64,000 bases of DNA from Aradus depressus (lineage: Eukaryota > Arthropoda > Insecta > Hemiptera > Aradidae), in contig OY759217.1 in the NCBI GenBank assembly GCA_963662175.1, positions 8,062,562-8,126,561 of the forward strand, in the 5' to 3' direction. Positions 10,061-22,193 of this stretch are shown in pieces. Position numbers and translations under genes: made by a program. The notes beneath the pieces were generated by a model, which was given only the letters and a program-made list of their open reading frames with translations, made no database searches and was not told the origin of the DNA. Each line of letters begins with the position of its first letter. Position 1 is the first letter of the stretch.

Positions 10061-11944
10061 CGATCCTGAGCTCGGTAAACTCCATTCTTCAAATTTCTTG
10101 CTTTTAAACGGTTTTTAGATTTAATATTTGTTAAAACTGATAGATTCAGTTATATCGGGAAAGTCCCATCCGAAGGACGACGTGCTCAAGGTTTTTTAAC
10201 CTAAGTGAATATTTAGCTATCTAGGTTTAGTTACATAACATACGACTCATTATCGAGCACCTGACATAAAAAAAGGCCCTCGATCAAAGCTTAAAGTCCA
10301 ATCCGAAGGACGACGTGCTCAAATTTATTTTTATCTTCTCGATTAAAACATCTGAACTAAGTGCCTTGGCTAGATTTCTAAGTTGCGATCCTGAGCTCGA
10401 TAGACTCCATATGTATGATAAAATAAGTTACCGTTTGGTTCCAACTAAAATTATCAAGGAAGAAATGTGGAATATAAGTGGGCTTTGACGTACAGTTTTG
10501 ACATATTTTCCGAAAAATAAATTAATACAGCTATGTTGGTAGATAGGCAGCATCCAGAAACGAAGATGGTCATCCAAAGAAAGATTCAGATGTATCGGGA
10601 AAGCTCATCCGAAGGACGACGTGCTCAAATTTATTTTTATCTTTCCGATTAAAACATCTGACCTAAGTGACTCCGCTAGATTTCTAAATGGCGATCCTGA
10701 GCTCGGTAGACTCCATTCTTCAAATTTCTCGCTTTTAAACGGTTTTTAGTTTTTATATTTGATAAAACTGATGAACAACCGGGATATCTGAATCCTACAC
10801 AAAAATCGAAATAAAAATGTTTTTCGAAAAAAGTCGGGCTAAATACCATTCTTCAAATTTCCTGCTTTTTAACGGTTTATAGATTTAATATTTTTTTAAA
10901 CTGATAGACAGATTCAGATATATCCGGAAAATCCCATCCGAAGGACGACGTGCTCAAGGTTTTTTGAACCTAAGTGAAATTTTAGCTACCTAGGTTTAGT
11001 TACATAACATACGACTCATTATCGAGCACCTGACATGCATAAAGGCCCTCGATCATAGCCTAAAGTCCAATACGAAGGACGACGTGCTCAAATTTCTTTT
11101 TGTCTTCTCGATTAAAACATCTGACCTAAGTGAATTGGCTAGATTTCTAAATGGCGGTCCTTAGCTCGGTAAACTCCATTCTTCAAATTTCTCCCTTTTT
11201 TCCGGTTTTTAGATTTAATATTTGTTAAAACTGATATATAACAACCGTGATATCTGAATCCTACACAAAAATCAAAATAAAAATGTTTTTCGAAAAACGT
11301 CGGGCTAAATCCCATTCTTCAAATTTCTCGCTTTTTAACGGTTTATAGGCTTAGTATTAGTTAAAACTGATAGACAGATTCAGATATATCGGGAAAGTCC
11401 CATCCGAAAGACGATGTGCTCAAGGTTATTTTTAACCTAAATGAAATGGCAGCTACCCAGATTTAGATACATAACATACGACTCATTATCCAGTACCTGA
11501 CATACAAAAAGGCTCTCGATCATAGCTTGAAGTCCAATCCGAAGGACGACGTGCTCAAGTTATTTTTAACGTAAATGAAATTTCAGCTACCCAGATTTAG
11601 ATACATAACATACGACTCATTATCCAGTACCTGACATACAAAAAGGCCCTCGATCATAGCTTAAAGTCCAATCCGAAGGACGACGTGCTCAAATTTATTT
11701 TTATCTTCCCGATTAAAACATCTGAGCTAGGTGACTTGGCTAGATTTCTAAATGGCGATCCTGAGCTCGGTAGACTCCATTCTTCAAATTTCTAGCTTTT
11801 AAACGGTTGTTAGATTAAATATTTGTTAAAACTGACGAACAACCGGGATATCTGAATCCTACACTAAAATCGAAATAAAAATGTTTTTCGAAAAAAGTCG
11901 GGCTAAATACCATTCTTCAAATTTCCTGCTTTTTAACGGTTTAT

Positions 11945-13200
11945 AGATTTAATATTTGTTAAAACTGATAGATTCAGTTATATCGGGAAAGTCCCATCCG
12001 AAGGACGACGTGCTCAAGGGTTTTTGAACCTAAGTGAAATTTTAGCTATCTAGGTTTAGTTACATAACATACGACTCATTATCGAGCACCTGACATACAA
12101 ATAGGCCCTCGATCATAGCTTAAAGTCCAATCCGAAGGACGACGTGCTCAAATTTATTTTTATCTTCCCGATTAAAACATCTTACCTAAGTGACTTGGCT
12201 AGATTTCTAAATGGCGATCCTGAGCTCGGTAGACTCCATTCTGCAAATTTCTAGCTTTTAAACGGGTTTTAGATTTAAGATAATGTTTGTACCTTTTTCA
12301 TGAAACATTTCACAATTAAAATCTGAGGCCATGAGATGAACGAACTGTGAGAGGAGTGTTGGGTGATGTCACGTAGTGTTGGGTGATGTCACGTACCCTA
12401 GTTTGAGCAGAACGTTTAAGGATGCTAGGAAATTTGCTAATTCAATGTTTTATTTAACGTTTTTGTGAACTTTTGTTTGTTTGAACACGTAAACAAATTG
12501 TCTCAAGAAAATTTACCTTTTTATTATTTGAAAAGTTATTTATACCCATAAAAGTGAGCAAAATTACTTACTTTTCACCCAAGTTGTATATAACGGTTGT
12601 TATATATCAGTTTTAACAAATATTAAATCTAAAAACCGGAAAAAAGGGAGAAATTTGAAGAATGGAGTTTACCGAGCTCAGGATCGCCATTTAGAAATCT
12701 AGCTGCGGTGCCCTGTGTTCCTAACTACGTACTATCTGTGTTGCCCAGCGGTCCTAAGAACATAATAGCTGGTTGCACGGAGTTGCAAGGCACATACTAT
12801 CTAAGGTGCCCTGTGTTCTTAAGTAGGAACTTGCTGTGGTTCCAAGTAAAAAAAATAAATTAAAAAAAAATAGCTTTTGACAGAACGAAGTCTGTTGGGT
12901 CAGCTAGTGTGGAATATAAGTGGGCTTTGAGGTACCGTTTTGACATATTTTCTGAAAAACAAATTAATACAGCTATGTTGGTCGATAGGCAGCATCCAGA
13001 AACGAAGATGGTCAATCAAAGAAAAATTCAGATGTATCGGAAAAGTCCCATCCGAAGGACGACGTGCTCAAATTTATTTTTATCTTCCCGATTAAAACAT
13101 CTGACCTAAGTGACTTGGCTAGATTTCTAAATGGCGATCCTGAGCTCGGTAAACTCCATTCTTCAAATTTCTTGCTTTTAAACGGTTTTTAGATTTAATA
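11945..13200. repeat. Composite 1.1-kb block, copy B
   Basis: Same structure as copy A, offset by about 3050 bp, with only scattered differences. The Helitron-type 3' end closes with CTAG at 12907. Confidence 0.85.
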
Positions 13201-13864
13201 TTTGTTAAAACTGATGAACAACCGGGTTATCTGAATCCTACACAAAAATCGAAATAAAAATGTTTAGCAAAAAAAGTCAGGCTTATCCCATTCTTCAATT
13301 TTCTCGCTTTTTAACGGTTTTTAGATTTAATATTTGTTAAAACTGATAGACAGATTCTGATATAACGGGGAAGTCCCATCCGAAGGACGACGTGCTCAAG
13401 TAATTTCTAACTTAAATGAAATGTCACCGACCCAGGTTTAGATACATAACATACGACTCATTATCGAGTACCTGACATACGAAAAGGCCCTCGATCATAG
13501 CTTAAAGTCCAATCCGAAGGACGACGTGCTCAAATTTATTTTTATCTTTCCGATTTAAACATCTGACCTAAGTGACTTGGCTAGATTTCTAAATGGCGAT
13601 CCTGAGCTCGGTAAACTCCATTCTTCAAATTTCTCCCTTTTTACCGGTTTTTACATTTAATATTAGTTAAAACTCATAGATAACAACCGTGATATCTGAA
13701 TCCTACACAAAAATCGAAATAAAAATGTTGTTAGATTAAATATTTGTTAAAACTGACGAACAACCGGGATATCTGAATCCTACACTAAAATCGAAATAAA
13801 AATGTTTTTCGAAAAAAGTCGGGCTAAATACCATTCTTCAAATTTCCTGCTTTTTAACGGTTTA

Positions 13865-15110
13865 TAGATTTAATATTTGTTAAAACTGATAGATTCAGTT
13901 ATATCGGGAAAGTCCCATCCGAAGGACGACGTGCTCAAGGGTTTTTGAACCTAAGTGAAATTTTAGCTATCTAGGTTTAGTTACATAACATACGACTCAT
14001 TATCGAGCACCTGACATACAAATAGGCCCTCGATCATAGCTTAAAGTCCAATCCGAAGGACGACGTGCTCAAATTTATTTTTATCTTCCCGATTAAAACA
14101 TCTGACCTAAGTGACTTGACTAGATTTCTAAATGGCGATCCTGAGCTCGGTAGACTCCATTCTGCAAATTTCTAGCTTTTAAACGGGTTTTAGATTTAAG
14201 ATAATGTTTGTACCTTTTTCATGAAACATTTCACAATTAAAATCTGAGGCCATGAGATGAACGAACTGTGAGAGGAGTGTTGGGTGATGTCACGTAGTGT
14301 TGGGTGATGTCACGTACCCTAGTTTGAGCAGAACGTTTAAGGATGCTAGGAAATTTGCTAATTCAATGTTTTATTTAACGTTTTTGTGAACTTTTGTTTG
14401 TTTGAACACGTAAACAAATTGTCTCAAGAAAATTTACCTTTTTATTATTTGAAAAGTTATTTATACCCATAAAAGTGAGCAAAATTACTTACTTTTCACC
14501 CAAGTTGTATATCACGGTTGTTGTGTATCAGTTTTAACAAATATTAAATCTAAAAACCGGAAAAAAGGGAGAAATTTGAAGAATGGAGTTTACCGAGCTC
14601 AGGATCGCCATTTAGAAATCTAGCTGCGGTGCCCTGTGTTCCTAACTACGTACTATCTGTGTTGCCCAGCGGTCCTAAGAACATAATAGCTGGTTGCACG
14701 GAGTTGCAAGGCGCATACTATCTAAGGTGCCCTGTGTTCTTAAGTAGGAACTTGCTGTGGTTCCAAGTAAAAAAAATAAATAAAAAAAAAATAGCTTTTG
14801 ACAGAACGAAGTCTGTTGGGTCAGCTAGTGTGGAATATAAGTGGGCTTTGAGGTACCGTTTTGACATATTTTCTGAAAAACAAATTAATACAGCTATGTT
14901 GGTCGATAGGCAGCATCCAGAAACGAAGATGGTCAATCAAAGAAAAATTCAGATGTATCGGAAAAGTCCTATCCGAAGGACGACGTGCTCAAATTTATTT
15001 TTATCTTCCCGATTAAAACATCTGACCTAAGTGACTTGGCTAGATTTCTAAATGGCGATCCTGAGCTCGGTAAACTCCATTCTTCAAATTTCTCCCTTTT
15101 TACGGGTTTT
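13865..15110. repeat. Composite 1.1-kb block, copy C
   Basis: Same structure as copies A and B, offset from B by about 1921 bp. The Helitron-type 3' end closes with CTAG at 14828. A SINE is inserted at the right edge. Confidence 0.85.
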
Positions 15111-15111
15111 T

Positions 15112-15464
15112 AGAGGTTAGGTTAGGTTTTATGACTCATGCCCGGGCTTTAACTACGAGGTCATATCGCCTACTACCAGAGCGCTCTTTCGTCACTCTGG
15201 TGGACATGAGCCCGACTCTACTGTGGGAGTCCTAAATTTTGCCTACCCTAAATTTTTATTCATATAGGGTAGGGGTCTTTAACGAGTACCTGACATCGTA
15301 CAGGCTCGGGACCATCGCTTAACGTCCCATCCGAAGGACGGCGTGCTTAAGTTTATTTTACCTCCCAGATACAATAAACTAAGGGCCTCGGTCGGGCTAC
15401 GAACCCACAACCTTGAGCTCAGAAGTCAAACACGCATACCACTGAGCTACCGGCGCCCTCCAGG
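15112..15464 (-). mobile_element. Full-length SINE family A, minus strand, in satellite
   Basis: Nearly complete copy from the tRNA-like head (GGCGCC near 15460) to the 3' tail, which on the plus strand reads GGTTAGGTTAGGTTTTATGA. The flanks share GGTTTTTAGA, a probable target-site duplication. The tail therefore consists of CCTAA repeats, not poly(A). Confidence 0.85.
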
Positions 15465-15481
15465 TTTTTAGATTTAATATT

Positions 15482-15483
<2 letters not shown>

Positions 15484-15522
<39 letters not shown>

Positions 15523-15675
15523 CCATACTTTTCTTGGCTTTAGCTTTTCACCATAGCCAGTCTATGTAGTATTAAATTTAGACTCTTGCATTCACCGACC
15601 CTAAAAACTGCACAATACTACCATATATCTCAGTATTGTTTGATGCCAATAATGTGGTGTAGCAAAAAAGCTAAC
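15484..15675 (-). mobile_element. Short poly(A) retroposon, minus strand, 10-bp TSD
   Basis: A run of about 39 T (15484-15522) begins a 190-bp insert flanked by TTAATATTAG at 15474-15483 and 15676-15685. It is a 5'-truncated retroposed sequence. The non-poly(A) part has no frame I recognise and could be the 3' UTR of a LINE. Confidence 0.75.
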
Positions 15676-16734
15676 TTAATATTAGTTAAAACTCATAGAT
15701 AACAACCGTGATATCTGAATCCTACACAAAAATCGAAATAAAAATGTTTTTCGAAAAACTTCGGGTTAAATACCATTCTTCAAATTTCCTGCTTTTTAAC
15801 GGTTTATAGATTTAATATTTTTTTAAACTGATAGACAGATTCAGATATATCCGGAAAGTCCCATACGAAGGACGACGTGCTAAGGTTTTTTGAACCTAAG
15901 TGAAATTTTAGCTACCTAGGTTAAGTTACATAACATACGACTCATTATCGAGCACCTGACATACAAAAAGGCCCTCGATCATAGCCTAAAGTTCAATACG
16001 AAGGACGAAGTGCTCAAATTTCTTTTTGTCTTCTCGATTAAAACATCTGACCTAAGTGACTTGGCTAGATTTCTAAATGGCGATCCTGAGCTCGGTAACT
16101 CCATTCTTCAAATTTCTCACTTTTTTCCGGTTTTTAGATTTAATATTTGTTAAAACTCATAGATAACAACCGTGATATCTGAATCCCACACAAAAATCGA
16201 AATAGAAATGTTTTTCGAAAAACGTCGGGCTAAATCCCATTCTTCAAATTTCTCGCTTTTTAACGGTTTATAGGCTTAGTATTAGTTAAAACTGATAGAC
16301 AGATTCAGATATATCCGGAAAGTCCCATCCGAAGGACGACGTGCTCAAGGTTTTTTAACCTAAGTAAAATTTCAGCTACCCAGGTTTAGATACATAATAT
16401 ACGACTCATTATCCAGTACCTGACATACAAAAAGGCCCTCGAGCATAGCTTGAAGTCCAATCCGAAGGACGACGTGCTTAAGTTATTTTTAACGTAAATG
16501 AAATTTCAACTACCAAGGTTTAGATACATAACATACGACTCATTATCGAGTACCTAACATACGAAAAGGCCCTCGATCATAGCTTAAAGTCCCATCCGAA
16601 GGACGACGTGCTCAAATTTATTTTTATCTTTCCGATTAAAACATCTGACCTAGGTGCCTTGGCTAGATTTCTAAGTGGCGATCCTGAGCTCGATAGGCTC
16701 CACATATAAGATAAAATAAGTTACCGTTTGTCAG

Positions 16735-17013
16735 TAGATTGAGTATTTTTGAAAACTATTTGGTTTTATCCGTTTTAGTTTAAACCAAGGCCGTAAGAGT
16801 TTTTTTCTTTCGTGTCTGTTTGTTTCATTATCCACTGGAAAATAACAACATATTTCAACAAAAATCTTCATATTTTGAATATGTCTGTTCAGGAACAGGT
16901 TTTAGTAAAAAAGTAATGATTATCATTAAAAAAAAAGTAATAATAATTATCACTTGATAATTCAGAAATGGAAAATGTCATCAATATTTTGTGAATGATA
17001 ATTAGTGATTCTA
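16735..17013. other. Unidentified ~280-bp insert in satellite
   Basis: At 10430 the satellite runs directly from GTTACCGTTTG to TTCCAACTAAAA. Here the same two ends are separated by this AT-rich segment and the SINE at 17014. No ORF or terminal repeats were recognised. Confidence 0.5.
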
Positions 17014-17358
17014 GTCGCGCCGGTAGCTCAGTGGTATGCGTGCTTGACTTCTGAGCTCAAGGTCGTGGGTTCGTAGCCCGACCGAGGCCCTTAGTTTATT
17101 TTATCTGGGAGGTAAAATAAACTTAAGCACGCCGTCCTTCGGATGGGACGTTAAGCGATGGTCCCGAGCCTGTACGATGTCAGGTACTCGTTAAAGACCC
17201 CTACCCTAGATGAATAAAAATTTAGGGTATGCAAAATTTAGGACTCCCACAGTAGAGTCGGGCTCATGTCCACCAGAGTGACGAAAGAGCGCTCTGGTAG
17301 TAGGCGATATGACCTCGTAGTTAAAGCCCGGGCATGAGTCATAAAACCTAACCTAACC
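17014..17358 (+). mobile_element. Full-length SINE family A, plus strand
   Basis: This is the best copy for reading the family. The head has A box TAGCTCAGTGG and B box GGTTCGTAGCC. The body has GCCGTCCTTCGGATGGGACG and AGAGTGACGAAAGAGCGCTC, and the tail is ATAAAACCTAACCTAACC. The boxes suggest transcription by RNA polymerase III. The long non-tRNA body and dispersed copies rule out a functional tRNA. Confidence 0.88.
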
Positions 17359-17626
17359 TTCCAACTAAAATTATCAAGGAAGAAATGTGGAATATAAGTG
17401 GGCTTTGAGGTACCGTTTTGACATATTTTCTGAAGAACAAATTAATACAGCTATGTTGGTAGATAGGCAGCATCCAGAAACGTAGATGGTCAACCAAAGA
17501 AAGATTCAGATGTATCGGGAAAGTCCCATCCGAAGGACGACGTGCTCAAGTGATTTTTAACGTAAATGAAAATTCAACTACCAATGTTTAGATACATAAC
17601 ATACGACTCATTATCGAGTACCTGAG

Positions 17627-18109
17627 CTCATTAACTAATGGTCGGATTATCATGAAATTTCACATGTAGTATTCTTAAAGGCCAAATAGAAAAATAGGGT
17701 TCGTGACCTCTCAAGATATTGAACGAAAGGGAGGATAGTGGGGGTAGACTTAAGTATATAAATAGTGGTAGCTCATTAACTAATGGTCGGATTGTCATGG
17801 AATTTCACATGTAGTAATTTCAAAACAAAATTTGAAAATTCGTTGTGACGCTTCAACTTTTTGAACCTGAGGGGTGGGGTGCATTAAGCTGAAGGAATTT
17901 CACATGTAGATTTCTCTTCTTCTGTACACTGGTATTAAGCAGATACTAGCTGTGGTGTCTGCCGTTGAAGTACTATAAGGCTTATTCTATATGAATAATT
18001 GAAAATTATAACATCATGAATGTACTGTCGAAGAATTGAATTGGATTCGAATGAGAGATATTAGGTGAAAAGTCAAAGTTCCCCGATCAACGCCGGGTAT
18101 TACTGCTAG
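17627..18109 (+). mobile_element. Helitron-like unit H0 (3' part)
   Basis: Two ~142-bp G-rich repeat units (GCTCATTAACTAATGGTCGG) are followed by a 3' end CAACGCCGGGTATTACTGCTAG, with the CTAG finish typical of Helitrons. Immediately next, at 18110, lies the 5' terminus TCTATATAATAAAAATGA of another unit. Confidence 0.65.
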
Positions 18110-18616
18110 TCTATATAATAAAAATGAGTGCTAAATTTTGCTAAGCGCAAAACTCGAGAACGGCTGGACCAATTCGGCTAATTTTTTTTTCCAAATATTC
18201 GTTGAAGTCCGAGGAAGGTTCTTATGAAGAGTTCTTAGCTGTTAATTCTAGGGATGGCGATCTGAGATAGATTAATCGAAGAATCGATGTTTGGGGTCGT
18301 AATAATCGATGTGAACAATGAATAGATCAAGTGAATCGATCTCAGACACCCTAAAATCATTTACTTACCGTTTCGTTTTATTCAGTTTTTAGTGCATGTT
18401 ATTTTCTTGGCTGAATAAAACGTAATTACAACTCTTACTGTTTCGTTTTATTCAGTTTTTAGTATGTGTTATCAGTTTTTAGTGCGCGTTATCAGTTTTA
18501 GTGCGTTTTATTTTCTTGATTGTTTTTAAATCTTCGCTTCTGGCAAGTTCCTCGATTTATCTTTGGTTGTCCTGTTTGTCATTTACTTACTGTTTCGTTT
18601 TATTCAGTTTTCTACA
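18110..18616 (+). mobile_element. Helitron-like 5' segment
   Basis: It starts with TCTATATAATAAAAATGA and then AAAACTCGAGAACGGCTGGA, a 5' terminus common to insect Helitrons. It continues into imperfect repeats of CGTTTTATTCAGTTTTTAGT. No matching 3' end was found before the next 5' end at 18617. Confidence 0.6.
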
Positions 18617-19780
18617 TCTATATAATAAAAATGATTGGCTAAATTTTGCACGGGAGCGGGGGTTGTGGGGTTAGGCCTTAGTATAAAGATACCGGTAACT
18701 CATTAACTAATAGTCGGATTGTCATGGAATTTCACATGTAGTATTCTAAAAAGCCAAATTTAAAAATAGGATGTATGGTCTCAAAATTTGAAAGGGAGGG
18801 GGGGGGGGGGTGCTAGGCCTAATATAAAGATAGTGATAGGTCTCTAACGGATGATTGGATTGTCATGGAATTTGACATGTAGTATTCTTAAAGGCCAAAT
18901 TGAAAAATACGCTACGTGACATCTCAAAATTTTGAACAGGAGGGGGGTTATGGGGGGGGGCCTAAGTATAAATATAGTCCTAGCTCATTAACGGTCGGTC
19001 GGATTGTCACGAAATTTGACATGTAGTATTCTTAAAGGCCAAATTGAAAAATACGGTACGTGACATCTCAAAATTTTGAACGGGAGGGGGGGGGGGGTTG
19101 TGGGGGTAGGCCTACATATAAAGATAGTGATAGGTCTTTAACGGATGATCGGATTGTCATGGAATTTCACATGTGGTATTCTTAAAGCCCGAATTAAAAA
19201 ATAGGGTGTGTGGCATCTCAACATTTTGAAAGGGAGGGGGGTTTTGGGGGTAGGCCTTAGCATAAAATAGTTGTAGCTCATTAACGAATGGTCGGATTGT
19301 TATGGAATTTCACATGTAGTATTCTTAAAAGACAAAAACAAAAAAAGGATATGTGACGTCTCAAAATTGTCAACGGGAGGGGGGTTTGGGGGGGCAAGCA
19401 TATACCTAAATAGTAGTTTCAAAAGCAATATTTAAAAATTGGCTGTGACCCTTTTGGACGGGAGGGGCGGGGGTCCATTAATGCTGAATGAATCTCACAT
19501 GGAGCTTTCTTAAAGATGGGAAATAGCCCTAATTTTAATAGGGTGGGTTTCCTAAGCATGTATTACCTTGAAGGTGCACCGTTGCACGGTAAATAATAGC
19601 TCTCACCAGCGTTCTAAAGCACAAAATACCTAGGGCATCCGCTGTTGCAAGGCACATACTATCTAAGGTGCCCGGTGTTCTTAAGTAGGAACTTGCTGTG
19701 GTTCCAAGTAAAAAAAATAAAAAAAAAAAAAAATCCAGTCCAATAGCTTTTGACAGAACGACGTCTGTCGGGTCAGCCTG
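18617..19780 (+). mobile_element. Non-autonomous Helitron H1 with internal ~145-bp tandem repeat
   Basis: The 5' end is TCTATATAATAAAAATGA. The 3' end has the hairpin GACAGAACGACGTCTGTC followed by GGGTCAGCCTG (a changed CTAG). Between them are about five copies of a ~145-bp unit containing CGGATTGTCATGGAATTTCA and a long G run. There is no Rep/helicase coding sequence. Confidence 0.7.
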
Positions 19781-20945
19781 TCTATATAATAAAAATGACT
19801 GGCTAATTTTGCTAAGCGCAAAACTCGAGAACGGCTGGACCAATTCGGCTAATTTTTTTTTTTCAAATATTCGTTGAAGTCCGAGGAAGGTTCTTATGAA
19901 GAGAGTCCCTAGCGGTCAACTGGACGAGGGGGGGGGGGGGGGTGGTAGTCATGGAATTTGACATGTAGTATTCTTAAAGGCCAAACTGAAAAATACGCTA
20001 CGTGATATCTCAAAATTTTGAACTGGAGGGGGGATTGTGGGGGTAGGCCTACATATAAAGGTAGTCATAGGTCTTTTGATCGGATTGTCATGGAATTTCA
20101 TATGTAGTATTTATAAAGGCCAAAAAAAAAAAAAGTTGGGTGACGTCACAAAATAGTGAACGTTAGGGGGGGGTTGTGGCGGTAGGCCTAAATATAAAGA
20201 TAGTGCTGTCATTGACGGATGATCGGATTGTCATGGAATTTCATATGTAGTATTCTTAGAAAACAAATTGAAAAATACGCTATGTGACATCTCAAAATTT
20301 TGAAAGGCAGTGGGGATTGTGGGGGTAGGCATAAATATAAAGATAGTGTTGTCATTAACGGTGCTCATATTGTCATGGAAGTTTATATGTCGTATTCTTA
20401 AAGGCCAAATAAAAAATAGGGTGTGTGACGTCACAAAATCGTGAACGTGAGGGGAGTTTTGGGGGTAGGCCTAAATATAAAGGTAGTGATCGGTCATTAA
20501 CAGATGATCGAATTGTCATAGAATTTCACATGTAGTATTTTTAAAGGCGAAATAGAAAAATACACTCTGCGACATCTCAAAAATTTGAACGCGAGGGGGG
20601 GGGGGGGGGGGCGCTAAGCATAAAAATAATACTGACTCATTAAAGGTAATCGGATTCTCATGAAATTTCACAAGTAGTAGTAGTAACTACGTACTAGATG
20701 TGGTGCCCAGCGTTCCTAACTACGTTCTAGCTGTGGGGTCCGCCGTTGCAAGGTACATACTGGCTGTGGTGTCCAGCGTTCCTAACTACATACTAGCTGC
20801 GGGGCCCGCCGTTGCAAGGTACATACTAGCTGTGATGCCCAGCGTTTGTAACTACGTACTAGCTGTGGGGTTCGCACATTTGTGGTCACAAGCGTTCTTA
20901 AGTACGCACTGGCTAGAACGTCCAACATAACCTCGCTGCAACCTC
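19781..20945 (+). mobile_element. Non-autonomous Helitron H2, head-to-tail with H1
   Basis: It begins TCTATATAATAAAAATGA directly after H1, carries about five more ~140-bp G-rich units, then a cluster of ~36-bp repeats (CTAACTACGTACTAGCTGTG, 20680-20900) like those preceding the 3' ends of blocks A-C. A clean 3' hairpin was not found, so the right end is approximate. Confidence 0.6.
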
Positions 20946-20969
20946 ACATTCATAACACAGGCATTATTA

Positions 20970-21021
20970 TTCCTTCGGATCATATTATGATATTTTCTTT
21001 TCACATTATGTATCCGAAGGA
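20970..21021. repeat. Short perfect inverted repeat
   Basis: ATTCCTTCGGAT and ATCCGAAGGAAT form a 12-bp perfect inverted repeat around an AT-rich loop. It could be a hairpin or the footprint of a small element; no function is assigned. Confidence 0.5.
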
Positions 21022-22156
21022 ATAAAATGTATGATCCTCCCGTATGTCCTTCTAGTGATGATGCATTATAAGTTCCAGAATTTTTCTGTAATTTTCTTGT
21101 TCTACCTTTTTTTGCAGGAGAACAGGTACATGTACTTCTCCAAAAGAACTGACCCGAGCCAAGAACAATATTTTATTTCTTCGGATACTTGAAAAGAACA
21201 AATCATATCATGAATTTTGACTCTCCTTTTAGTGAAGCAGAACAGAATCTTCTGAAGTGTATATATGTACTGTATTTGTAAGGAATCATGTAATATATAT
21301 AAATAGTGGTGAGTAAATTGAGGAAAACTAGCAAAACCCCTGAGCATACTTCATTAGTATCTTAATATTTGTTTAAAAGCCCATTTGTCCTCTCAGATTT
21401 TAATTTACTAATATTTTATTGAAAATGAAAAAAAAAAAATATGACAATTTATTTTCGTACTATTTTTCAATTTCCAATAGCTTACCCCACTTTCCATATT
21501 TGCTCCCAAAAACTGCCTCCCTGTACGAATGTTTTGCACTGTCACTAGTCTCGGCTCAAGTATTGATATTTCGATATAGTAGAAAGTGCTTACAGATAAA
21601 TTATGGGCTCCTAATAGGAGGAGGGGGAGGGGGCTCCTACGAAATAAAAAGAGGCCTACACCCCCCACCACTGCTAACAATTCCACAGGACGGCCTAATT
21701 CCCAACCCCGTTCGTCAAGAAAACAGTCAGAATCAAGAAAGCCTTCTAACCCGGCGCCGGGGGCCCCACCGACAGGCGTTGCGGCGGCTGCTCCCGACTC
21801 AGGAACGCAGGCAGAAATGAACCCCCGACAGATCCCGAGTTCACTCGGCAGGTCTACAGCAACATGTATATTGTAAATTAATAAAGAGGGTCCGGAACAG
21901 CCATAACCCCCCCCCAAAAAAAAAAAAAAAAAAAAAACAGTTCGTCAATGCGACCACACATCTCACTGGACGACCACACAAGAAGGCCCAGCCACTGTCA
22001 TGGCTTCACCCAAACTACTATAATGCCTATTAGAAGATAAATACTACTTAAAAAATAATGATATGACAAAACAATGCATGAGCTAATCATATGCCTTATA
22101 TACATTTGGTATTGTTTATCTGTTAAATGAATGAAACATATATTATCCATTACCTC
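21022..22156. other. 5' flank of DUF229 gene 1
   Basis: The segments at about 21470-21560 and 22080-22156 resemble the DNA just upstream of genes 2 and 3 (40500-40690 and 52540-52897), for example CTGTACGAATGTTTTGCACT. The middle part (21600-21860) is GC-richer and unmatched, with out-of-frame overlapping ORFs that I do not believe are coding. A poly(A) run lies at 21915-21937. A promoter may lie here, but no core element stands out. Confidence 0.4.
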
Positions 22157-22193
22157 ACGTTATTTCATCAGAGAACCGGTTCCAAGTCTGCTG
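22157..22193 (+). pseudogene. Gene 1 counterpart of first coding exon, start codon lost
   Basis: It aligns without gaps with the 37-nt first exons of genes 2 and 3 and keeps the splice donor (CTG, then GTGAGT). The ATG of the other two copies is ACG here. It may still be a 5' UTR exon of gene 1, with translation starting in the next exon. Confidence 0.6.

Larger units (their letters stand above)
8890..17626. repeat. SINE-related satellite array with ~465-bp higher-order period
   Basis: The core CCGAAGGACGACGTGCTCAA occurs about 25 times. Spacings alternate between about 131-136 bp and about 327-333 bp, giving a ~465-bp higher-order unit. Around the core the unit reads CGAGCACCTGACATAC, GGCCCTCGATCATAGCTTAA, then later GCGATCCTGAGCTCGGTA. 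These match, in order, the minus-strand body and the degenerate tRNA head of SINE family A. Larger 1.1-kb blocks, a SINE, a poly(A) retroposon and Helitron ends are embedded in it. No protein is supported. Confidence 0.85.

Noticed and set aside
17014..17090. A functional tRNA gene
   Set aside because: The A and B boxes belong to a SINE head: the acceptor stem does not close, and dispersed copies have long non-tRNA bodies and target duplications.
8890..17626. A CRISPR-like array
   Set aside because: Repeats are long, eukaryotic, SINE-related and spaced by related sequence, not by unique short spacers.
21419..21917. Overlapping ORFs on both strands upstream of gene 1
   Set aside because: They have no recognisable domains and disagree with each other. 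Only the non-coding flank is conserved in genes 2 and 3.
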